DNA from: Antedon mediterranea
Lineage: Eukaryota; Echinodermata; Crinoidea; Comatulida; Antedonidae
Length of the DNA: 64,000 nucleotides
NCBI RefSeq assembly: GCF_964355755.1
Contig: NC_092672.1
Coordinates: forward strand, 32,856,501-32,920,500
Reading direction: 5' to 3'
Under the pieces are notes generated by a model. The model had not been told where the DNA came from and did no database searches. It worked only from the letters and a program-made list of their open reading frames with translations. Below are positions 34,301 through 46,300 of this stretch, piece after piece. Each line of letters starts with the position of its first letter. Position 1 is the stretch's first letter. The position numbers were made by a program, and so were the translations under genes.

Positions 34301-37300
34301 AAACAGCCAAAAAAAACAACCACAGTAATAAAGGCTGAAACTCACAGATAACATCCAAGGAAGGAAGTGGGCATCTGTATCGAAATTTGTAAGAACTTAA
34401 GAATCGGACGGGCCTTGGAAAATCAGTGCCAGGTTATTAATCTTATACCAATATTTTAGCATATTTTCGATTGAACTTACTTCTACTACCGGAATATATA
34501 CATTTGATTGAAAGATTATACTGTAAGATTAGTTTAAAAACTGAAAATAGATGGGAAATAAATGTAAAACATAGCGGTACTTGAATTTTGAGGAGTTCCC
34601 GTGGTCCCTGGATATCCAGGATCTAAATTATTCCAAATTCCGGGATTTTTTACTCATGAAGTGCTATTTTACTTTTCTCTGTAATTTTCCATATGATACA
34701 TCATTTTGGGCATTTATGTTGATTACCTGAATCCAACCTTATCCGCCGGTGTGTATATCTGGAGCAGGGGGCAGGCAAAGGATATGGGGCTGGTGGAGAA
34801 AATTTCAAAAAATGATACAATTGTCCTAAAATATAGAGTTTTGTTTCGTTTATTTTCTACTCTTCAAATGAATTTAAACCGTTAACTTATTACATAAAGT
34901 ATACAGTGTATAATGGTGGATGAAGGTCACAATAAGTTCATTGAACTTCTATTTGTGACCCCCGTTTCAGTGTAATATAGCATGCGGAGTAGACTAAGGT
35001 ATATGTTTAAAAATGATTACAACCTTTATTAAATGGACCCTTTCAGGACCCAACAAAATGTCCTATGTCCTTATTTCACTTCCCGCAATCTCCCTCTCCT
35101 TTCAGATGTTCTACAATGTATACCACTAAATGTCTACTCTCAGTATATTTCTGTATAAGCTATTTATAAAAACCCTCAAACCATTTAACTGACGCAATCA
35201 AATCTTTATTGGAACCACTAATACATAAAGAGACAACATAAAATGTATCTTCATCAACAATTTTTTTAATGAATTGATAATTAAATTTATGTACACAAGT
35301 CCAAAATTGAGAAAAAAAAGATCAATATCTCTGAGGTATCAAGTTGGAGACATAGAACAGACAACCTGAAATTTCTTATATAAAATTTAAATTTTCCACC
35401 GGATACAATAAATCTACCAAAGGTGATTTTTTTCCACAATTTTTTTTTTATTCTTTAAATATCCGTAATCATTTTATTCTAATTCCTTCCGGAACAAGTC
35501 TTCCTGTTATTGTTTAATAAGGCCATCTAATACCAACAGGAAACTGCCAACACTGATTTTGGTTAAAAAATGACTTTAACGACTCAATAATACATGAGAA
35601 ACGCTTTCTTTATTGCTTAATTATTTCCAATTCAACGTGGAGCTGTAAGAGTTCAATGAATTCACCAGTATTGGGAAGAAGCAAGTGAAATAAAGTGAAA
35701 TTTATTGTTTTTAAGTACTGTTCTTTCTCTTTCTACAGAAAGTGATGAATGTATATTTTTTAGATTTAAAAGTATATTTTCCCCCTGAAAAAATAATTTT
35801 TTGTTGAATATATTAAAAATTAGATCAGAAAAAAAAGAAATTTTATTTTTAATACCGGAAAACTGTAATTTCAAGCAAAAGAATATTTATATTGACACTC
35901 AGTGTCAGACAATGTGTTCGTAGTTAAATTTAACCGTTAAATCATTGTTTTTGTTGGGGGTTTTTTTTATGGAAACGAATAACTTAAAATAAAAAATGGC
36001 CTATTCAAAGTTTGATTTGATTTGTTTCTACACTATATAACAGTCATCATAGTGCAAAAGAGATTGCCATATCTTGTGTTTCCACACTATAACATTCATT
36101 CATTCAGTGTGAAAGAGATTGCGATATATGTTGTGTCCACAATGTAACAGTCATCATAGTGTAAAAGAGATTGCTGTATACTGTATTTTGTGTCCACACT
36201 TTAACAGACATCACACTGCAGAAGAGATTGACATATCTTTTGTGTCCACACTACAACAGACAGAAAAAATTGCCATTTCATAAGTTTTTGTTCACATTGC
36301 CTCATGTGAAGCGTTCAAATGTGTTTATTACACATGTTATGGTAGCTACAGTAGGGGTGAAAAGCTAAGAATTATAACAATGTAAAAGAATCACAGTTGG
36401 GGACCAAATTGCAATAAAAATGGTGCGTTAGATAAATTGAATGTTTTTTAATAACTATGGAGACAAAGGAAAACAAATTTATTTACTTTAAATAAATTCC
36501 TGTATTCATTTCTACTAAAAAAACTCACCTAGTGTTATTTCATTTTATGTCTTTATCTTTTCTTTATATATTTTGGTATAAAATATGGCAGTCAGAACTG
36601 AAATAAGTAGCATAAATACATAAACACAAATAGAAATTGCAAGAAGTAAAGTAGCAATTGCTAAAATTAAACAGTTATAAATAATATGTAATATAAAAAT
36701 GAACTACTACATGCTTTTACTGCAGTGTAACTACAAGCGTTTACTGCAGTAACTACATGCTTTTACTGCAGTGTAACTACAAGCGTTTACTGCAGTTAAA
36801 CTACATGCTTTTACTACAGTAACTACAGTACATGCTTTTACTGCAGTGTAACTACAAGCGTTTACTGCAGTAAACTACATGCTTTTACTACAGTAACTAC
36901 ATGCTTTTACTGCAGTGTAACTACAAGCGTTTACTGCAGTAACTACATGCTTTTACTGCAGTGTAACTACAAGCGTTTACTGCAGTAACTACATGCTTTT
37001 ACTGCAGTGTAACTACAAGCGTTTACTGCAGTAACTACATGCTTTTACTGCAGTGTAACTACAAGCGTTTACTGCAGTAACTACGTGCTTTTACTGCAGT
37101 GTAACTACAAGCGTTTACTGCAGTAAACTACATGCTTTTACTACAATAACGTATGATTTATGATGTATTAATTTTACTTTTAAAATGAAATAAATAAATT
37201 TTTATTTGAATTGAATTTAGGTATTGGGCATGCAGTCACTTTATGATGTGTGTATGATTTTCAGTACCCACAAAAAGGCTTGCTATACTATGTTTATTGA

Positions 37301-40300
37301 ATACCTTTATTTGTCCATATTATATAAAATAATAATATAAATTCTTCTTAATTGGCAAACTGTACAGTATTATATTAGTGCAATTCAAAACAGATATAAA
37401 ATATAAACAAACATCAACAAATACAATACACACACATTATTGCACAAAAACCTAAGTTTAAAAAGTAGATTTTTGGAAGTTATATGTTAAAATATGATAA
37501 AAAGCATAAAACGGTTAAAAAGTTGTAGTAAAGAGTTGTTTATAGAGTAAGTAAAATGCAGTGACTGCATTATAATGTTGACATGGTCCCTAGATAATGT
37601 ATATTTTTAAGGCATGGATATACTGTAGTTGAAATAAAAAAAATAAAATTTTAAAAACCAATTGTGAAAAAAAGTATGATTATTTATAAATTACATTAAT
37701 TAATTAAATTTATTGTAATTTAAAATAGAGTAAATGAATTTGATATTTCATGATTAACTTTAACAATCTTACATACAGTACATACATATTGATTTTTAAA
37801 AATATATCAGCATAATCATTTATAAAATCAGTTATATCTATTTTCGTAGAATTCATCTGATATGCGGTTTACAAATATCAAAAACAATTTAAAAATGAAA
37901 TACCACTCCTGTGGTCTTCGTAGTTAAATTATCAGTTTTATTGTTAATTGTTAATTTTACTTTTTTCCCTACCATACGTAATAATAAATTTATTGTTTAA
38001 TAATAAAATATGGAAATTTGTGGTTGATAAAACATATTTAAAAATGAAAATACATTTTGAATTAGCCACTCCTGTGGTTTAATTGTTTTGGAATTCTGTT
38101 ACTAAAGGAAAAGATAATTGAAATGACCAAATATGGCCTAAACACAAAATTCCGAACTTGCCAATACCACATGACATATTTAGTTTAAACAAAAAAATGT
38201 TGCAAGGAGCTTAAATTAGTTTGGAGGACAAAAATGGGTAGGCTGGCTCCTAATGAGGATGAGATGGTATATTCTTTCTGAACTATTATTAAATTAAAGA
38301 CTCTGTGAAATTTAAGATATGTCATGGTGTTTTTAATGCTATGCAAGAAAATACTGCATGAGCTAGGGTATGTAATTGATAAAGATGAGTTTTATTACAG
38401 TAGTACTGTACATCCTCAAGTGTACATAAAGTATGAATTATTTCTTTGATAATATTACTATAAAGGGGACATTTTTAAGTGTTAATTTTAGGTGTATTTT
38501 TTTAACACAATAAAAAGCCAACCCCCGTTAACAGGACATCCCTATTGATGGGACATCCCTATTCAGGTGATATACTGGAAATTAATATATTTTATAAACA
38601 TCAGAGAACAAAAAAAGTAAATAATATTTAAAGTAAAGTATATTAAATTGGAATTATTTTACTATAAATATAATTAGATTATACATTTATTTATTAAACT
38701 ATTTAAAAATGAAGTTCAGATTAAAATATTAAATATATTTCTTAGCAGTAAACAAAATTAGATAGAAACAAGGTTTTATACCATTATATACTGGAAATTA
38801 ACCATTTATAAACTTACAGTTTTCTTGAGAAAATCCGTAAAAATGAAAAAATGAATAATATTGAATCTGATATAGTTATATTAAATTTGAATGATTTACT
38901 GTAAATATAGTTATATATTATTAAATTTGTTTAAACCGTAGTTATATAAAGATTAAAATATTAAATTTATTTTTTAGCAAAAACAAGATTATATGGAAAT
39001 TAAAAATTTATAAACAATATAGATTGGAATAGTAAATAATATTGATATAGTTATATTAAATTGTAATTATTTACTGTGTAAATAAACACTAAATCCCTAT
39101 AATTTTAATGTTAATAATGATATGTGTGTGTTCAATATATTGACCAATTCTCAGCAGAAACAAGATTTAGCAATTGTAGTTAATACAGACAATACAAGTG
39201 AATAATATTTATATAGTTATATTAAATTGTAATTATTTACTACTGTGTAAATAAATATTAAATCTATAATAATTTGAATTTGAATTGTAATAGATAAGTG
39301 TGCTTATTGACCTAATACATTCTTAGCAGAAACAAGATTTAGTTCATACAGACAACTGTGTATTTCTGTACAACTGTAAAAAATATGATCTGAAGCTGTT
39401 CGAAATTCCTTAGATTGTTTCAGAATTGACTACGAGTTTCTAGATGAAACACATTCCAAGAGTCGATGACGAAGATGAATTAATAACGAACCAATGGCAA
39501 CTAGTCAATCATTCAGTCACCATAGAAACAGAACGGGATGAACTATTTTTTTGTGGCACGATAACAATTCTAGCGTTAAACATAAACATCAATATTGTGC
39601 TGTTTTTAGATACGATTGATTTGGCTGAGACCTATTTTAATTACGAATTATTATGAATTTTCTGGTTGTACTTGGTTTGTAGACATACTCAATATTGATA
39701 TAAATAATCATGTTTTTTTTGCAAATTATATTTAATATGCAAACACTTTGTTTTAACATAATTAGCAAAATTACTGGTACTCAGGGAATAATTTTGCCAG
39801 TGTAGCATAGCAAAAAGCTATACAAAACAACCTTTTTGCTACACATTTCTACAATTGTGTAGCAAAAAATTCAATACAAAACTATGTTTCTTGATTAAAA
39901 AATCAGTTTGATTAGCAATTTTGCTAAACAAAATTTTCAAATCAAATTTTTCCCTGGTACTTATTTATTATATTTAAATATTAACACAATAATATTTTAC
40001 AAATCAATCACTGAATAGATTATAGAAAAAAATATACAAAAACTGGTCCTAATTTTTTGTCTGATTTAATAAATTAAAGGTTTTTCCAACTAAAGACCGA
40101 TTAAAGTTACTTGTAATTTATTTAACTCCTCCAGAAATTCCTCTAAATAAGGACCATTTTAAGTAAAGGACCTTAGTAGAGGCATAATTTCTTCCAAACC
40201 TAAGAATTAAGAACCTTTACTTAAAAGCCCCTCTGACGAAAGACCCTCCAATTAAAGACCCTCTTATTAAAGATTCCTCCAATTCAAGAACCACTAATTA

Positions 40301-43300
40301 AAGACCAATAAAGACTATCCTAAAAACCCTTGAATTTTAATATTCTTCAATATTAAAGGCCCTTTCCCACTAAAGACACTAAAATCCATCTTACCAATTT
40401 ATAATTCTATAATTTCAATAATTGCTTGTATCCTAGGCAAGATACTTACGTTTGCCTCTCTTCACCCAGGTGTATAAATGGGAACCTGGTTAGATCAAGA
40501 CACAACTTTCCGCCGATTACTAGCTGCATTATGGGAGTATGTTTCCATACATGTTTGATCCCCCCCAAAAAAACTGGGGTAATCATGTTCAGCAGCGCGT
40601 TTAGAGGTTTCACAACATTAGGCGCTATATAAATCTAGGATATTATTATTATTATTAATTATTATTAAAGGACGCATGCATCTCTTTAGTATAAAACAAC
40701 CTCAAATAGTATTCTTTTTAATAATGGTATTTTGAAGGAAACTATAATTGTAAGATAAATATTGCTTTTTTATGTTTTTCCTGTAATTGTGTAAATTTTA
40801 TTCAATTTTTTTTAATAACAAGTACATTTACAATGCAATTTGAAATGTGTTTTTTTTATATAAAAATCAACGAGTGTTCTATGTTTCCTTAAAGGAAACT
40901 ACTCGTTTTAAGATAAATAAAGTGTTTTATGGTCTTCCTGTCATTGTCTTCCAAGATCATTTCATTTATTGAGATATTTTTAACTTTAAAAAATAAGGCA
41001 AACATTGTATTGTAATGTTTGAGGTAAACAAAGGCATTTTCCTTATTGAGGATTGGCAATGCATGCATGTATTTTGTGAAGGAGTGTAATAAGCGGGCGT
41101 GGAAAAAGCCTATTTTGGTATCCAGGTGGCCCTCCTTTCCACGCAGGAGTGTAACTTGTTGCCTGTGAGGCCGTGGGACAACATGGGACTTGTGAGGCCG
41201 TGGGACAACATGGGATTTGTGAGGCCGAGTGAATTAATGTATCTTGCTCATAAAGCACACACATCTGTCCAACATGGGTCTTGATAAGCAGAACAAATTA
41301 AAATGGCTGTAAAACATTAAAGAAAAATTAAATCTAATTATCTTGCTTAAACTACTGTAATCTCGTGTACAGTATAATCCATGCAACTATAATTATACTA
41401 TCATCTACCAGGATACAAACGTATATAATAACTTAATTTTAATCCATGGTTTTGTTCTAAGAAATGACGTAAAAATCCCCTAAAAGAATTTATTTATGAA
41501 AGTGAAGGCGTTGTAAAGTTGAATGGCCCATTCATTATCATGTGTGTTTACTGCTGCTACTACTACAGCTCACCATAAGAGAGTAATAAAATTATTTTTA
41601 TTTGGAAAAAATTAAAAATTTAAATGCTGTTCTGAATTGAAATAGAGACTTTATATCATTCGATTATTTTGATTACAAAATACTATTTTATTACAAATAT
41701 CATAGTATAGTATGTAATTCATGATTGACACGCAAAACTAAATTTTATCTTTAATATTGCTTTAAACTAATACATTGATATATTTCCACGCATGAGTGAA
41801 TACTGTATCATCACAAATATAATCGCCAATTTGGTATCATTTATCTCCTCACGTACGCACATTGTGAAAATTCACTTTTCTTGCTAATTATTTTGATGGC
41901 TAATATCAAGTTTCATATTATGGATTGCTCTTGGGGTAAATGATCTCGTTAAGAAGCCTTTATTATTCATATTAATTTAATAACATATTTTTTTGATTTA
42001 GTGACCTAGAAATTGAACTGTATTTATTAGCCAGGTCTAAAAAAATTTGATTTTCTATAAAGTAAATTTGATTTTATTGACATCTTTAACAAATTTCTAT
42101 TTTACGGTTTGAGAATGTTGTAAACTGATTTTATTTACTCAATTTATGTATGTTGGGATTTGTGTATCAGATATAAAAGCTATTACCGTATACAATATTA
42201 TGGGACACCTTCAGGACCCAATAATGTGGCCCCATAATATAGGTGTACCCTGAATAAAGGTATCCCCTAAATAGGGGTGTATCCCCATAATAGAGGTGTC
42301 CTCTATTGGGGTGTATCCCCATAATAGAGGTGTCCTCTAAATAGAGTGTCCCCTGAATAGAGGTGTCCCCTGAATAGAGGTATCCCCTGAATAGAGGTGT
42401 CCCCTGAATAGGGGTGTCCCCTGAATAGAGGTGTCCCCTGAATAGAGGTATCCCCTGAATAAAGGTATGGTGTCCCCATAATAGAAGTGTCCTTTAAATA
42501 GAGGTGTCCCCTGAATAGAGGTGTCCCAAAGGAGAAGTTCTACTGTATTCAAATACAATTAAATTAATATTTAGTTATTATATAATAATAATTATAACCT
42601 TTTTTATATTTCGCAGAGATTCACAAGAAAGGAGGATGTTGTACGGCATTACAACTGGCACAAACGGCGTGATAACTCACTGCAGCACGGCTTTATGCGG
42701 TTTAGTCCGTCGGATGATTGTGCTCCGTACTATCACAATTGCTCGCTCAATCTTAAACACACGCATTATCATTGTATGCAGGTATAGTTAAGATAAATCG
42801 TGCTTGTCATTATTTCATTGACGTATTCATATTTAAAGGGACACCCCTATTAAAAGGGACACTTCAGTGGTGTATTACAGTGGGCAAAGGTTCCTGGTTT
42901 AATAGTACTCCAAAGGGCCCTCCAACGCTCGGCATTGGGCTGCTTTTGGGCCCCTGGATTTAGCCAGTGAGCGATCATAGCTGGTAATCCATTGACTTTC
43001 AGATTTTGTCCTTTTAGTAATAAGGTTGTTTGTGTAGAGCATCTTGCTTATATGTCTTGTGAACAGGATTACCACCTTTAAGAAGGATAGTGAATGAAAT
43101 CGCTTATGGTTATCCTTGGCAATTTGCCTAAATAGAATATAAAAAAACCAAAAACAAAACCACAAAATGGCTTATAGCATATCCCAAATCTTCAGCCAAA
43201 TATACCCAAGATTTACATATTTTTAAATGAGATAATTGTTCCGAAGGCTGCCCAACCCAAAATTGATGGTTTGCTTTTTTGTTATACAACCAACCCTGTT

Positions 43301-46300
43301 TTTCAATTGAATGTGCCTGGTAAACATAACAATTTTTAGGGTTTTTTGTTTTTTTTTTATATATGTAAAATATGAAATAAAAAGAAATTAAAATAAATAA
43401 TTTTGCTCCTAATAGAATGGATGTTGCAAAGTTTACACAAGTACTTCAGATGTATTGACGCACGAAAACTATCATAAGAAGAACGCATCTTTACTCAGCG
43501 ATGGCTTTCAACGCTTCCGCGCCACTGAAGATTGTGGGGTCAACTCCTGCACCTTCTACGGACAAAAGACGACGCACTTTCACTGCCGTCGAGCTGAGTG
43601 TAATTTTTCGTTCAAGAATAAATGTGATATTGAAAAACATAAAGCCTTCCATTTGAAAGACGATCAGTATCAACGTGAGGGCTTTAAGAAGTTCTCGAAA
43701 CATGAGGTAAAGAATTTTACTATGAGATAATAATTAATTTAAGTTATTATGTAATGAAATGACTATTGATAGAATCGAACCACCAACCTTTTGCTTATAG
43801 GGCAAGCACTTTACCAACTGGACCATTATGGCTATAAACCATGTGTAATATAAAAATATTCATAATTAAATTACATATGATCTCATTTGAGATTCGAACC
43901 AGCAAGTTCTTGTGTATGGGTCAATATTGGTCCTCAGTTTATGCTCTGTAATATTTTTATGACATTTGATGAAATAAATGCTTGTTTAATTTAATATTTT
44001 CTTCCGATAGTTCTGCCGATTTGATGGATGCAGATACTCTCACAACACCAACCACTTCCACTGTATTCGATCAGATTGTGATTTCACCTTCACTGCTGCA
44101 AACCAGATGCAGTCGCATCGACGCAAACATGAAAGGCGTCAAAGAATTATTGCCTTCGAGTACGACCAACAACGTCGAAAGCTATTCAAGAATTTAAAAC
44201 CAAAGACAACTGTCTTCCGTAATCTTGTGACAATGAACCATCCTCCTCCAGTTCATATGGTGATACCAAATGTGACCTCCAAGTTGTTGGCAGAACATGA
44301 AAGAGAAGATATACCAGCTAAAAGAATCAAATTAGAAATACCTGACACTTCTGAGACGTCTGGGCCAGAAGGAGAGCTGTCGTCACCAGAACAGACACCA
44401 ACGACATCCCCGCCATCATCGTTGGCAAGCATGCCGACCTCTCTATCATCGCAAGGGAATATTCTTTCTAAGATGTTCACCACACAAGTGAATGGTGAGT
44501 CTTTTAACATGCATGGAAGCACTCTGAATGATTCTTTAAACCTGCCTATTCCATCAAGCATCTCTCCACCAGAGGAACCCAGGGCAGAAAAGACAACGAT
44601 ATCACCACCAATTGTAAAGATGAAATGGGACAATAAACCAGAAGAGATCTGGCAGAAATACATTTCAAGGTAATTTAAGCTCTGTGAACACTATCAAACT
44701 TTAGTGTGATAAAAAAAAAAATGTGATATGGACATGATGATGTAATATCATTACCTTATTTGGGTATATCACTATAATATTTGGGCAGATCACACTTTTT
44801 TTGTCAAACTAGTTTGATAGTGTAGACAGGGCTTTAAATGTTAAATTTGGATGTAGTGAAGTGATGTATAAAGCAAGGTAAAGTACACTGTTTGGAGCAC
44901 CCTTATTCAGGGCACGCCTTTAATTATAGATTCATTTTATTCCGTCATATATTAAAATGTTAAAACAAATAAAATTGGTTTCAGAGACAAAGTTAAAGGG
45001 GACACTTTCTCATGAAGTAAACGAGGAGCAATATGTTTTAACACTAACTAACCTTTGTTCAGAGGACAGCCTCTATGAAGGGGACACTTTTTTAAAGCCC
45101 TGAAGTTGTCTCCTAAAATACGGATTATATTGCATATTACATTTATACAAAGGAGGTCATAAAAATATGCCATGTTTGAAATAATTTTTATTTTATATTA
45201 TAAAATTAATTTATTCAACTATGAAGAAATATGACAAACAATAACAATATTTTTTAGTATTATATTCTACAATGTTTTTTTGTTTGAATTTAGGGAGGTC
45301 TGAAAATTATTTTAACTTTTATTTACAGGTACACAGCTAATGACCCATGTATGCCGCACTGTGACTTGATGTACAAAGGTCATTACCATTGTCAGGTGGC
45401 AGAGTGCAAGTCCATATTCAAATCAAAGGATGGAGTCAATAAGCATGCCAGGTAACCACTCTAAAGTATTACAGGTATACAAAATATTGATGAAAAATCC
45501 ATCAGCGATATGTAGAGTGCTTTTGTGACCCTTGACCCTTTGATTTCTTGGAATATAAAGTACAGACCACAAATTGCTTGTTTTGCTTTTCATAGTGAAC
45601 TCACCTAAAATTGCATTATCTGAAACGAGAAATTCTCCAAAACATAGACTTGGGGTACAATGGATACAAGGTTGTTCCAACTATTTAAAGCTCCTATTAT
45701 TTTTTTTCCAAGAAAACAGGGTTTGGCCGGCCCAATAAGTTAGTCTAATATGGGAGAGTTTACTATTATTGCTTGTTTTTTCCTTTATTGCCAAAAACAT
45801 TCAAAACAACAATATAAACACCACAAAGTAAAGTTGGCTGGAAACACAAAAGGGAATTAAATAAAGGTAGATAAACTTTCTGTCTAAGACAAATTGGACT
45901 TAGACTTTAGACTGTAATTATGCCTCCCATTAAAACTTCAGGAAAACACTTTACAAATCTCTGGATATCTGACCTGCATGTTCAGCTGGAAGGGTTATTA
46001 ACTTCTCTAATTAAAAGTTAAAAATACATAAAATGATTAATTCTATCCCTAAATATTTATTTATTTACGCTTTTGAGTTTCTAAATTAAGACCTCCCTTT
46101 TTTTAACATGCTTTTTAGTAAATTTTTTTTTTTACCTCCAAATTGTTCTACATTTCAATATACATTATATCCAGTTTCTAATTATGGACGTCTTTATTCA
46201 AATAAGAATTCTAGTATAATAGTATGTTCTTTAAATCAAAAGGTATCACATGATGTTTGAAGAAGCAGAGGAGTGCGGTTTTCATTTTTTCGCCCAGGGT

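Larger units (their letters stand above)
31123..42616 (+). other. CASZ1 intron 4, 11.5 kb
   Basis: This is the longest intron, splitting finger 1. It holds tandem arrays (31290-31510, 36023-36270, 36702-37150, 40085-40385, 42240-42545), a MITE (32375-32518), a LINE remnant (33479-34060), a dispersed repeat (39785-39955) and a SINE-like element (40430-40676). The remaining sequence is AT-rich with no coding signal that survives inspection. The 70-aa ORF at 39444-39656 has no recognisable domain or splice context. Confidence 0.6.

Noticed and set aside
34300-35880. Possible decayed coding sequence on the minus strand (several short blocks between stops)
   Set aside because: No motif of a known family could be recognised and stops are frequent; a translated database search would be needed before calling a pseudogene.
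39444-39656. 70-aa ORF in CASZ1 intron 4
   Set aside because: No family similarity recognised, no splice sites keeping the CASZ1 frame, and an AT-rich hydrophobic C-terminal part typical of chance ORFs.
43757-43835. A tRNA gene with anticodon-like loop cctataa
   Set aside because: Boxes A and B and an anticodon-like arm are present, but the D and acceptor stems do not pair; more likely a SINE head.
43982-44197. 71-aa ORF overlapping CASZ1 exon 7
   Set aside because: It is in another frame than the finger 4 reading [18 protein letters not shown], which joins exon 6 in phase.
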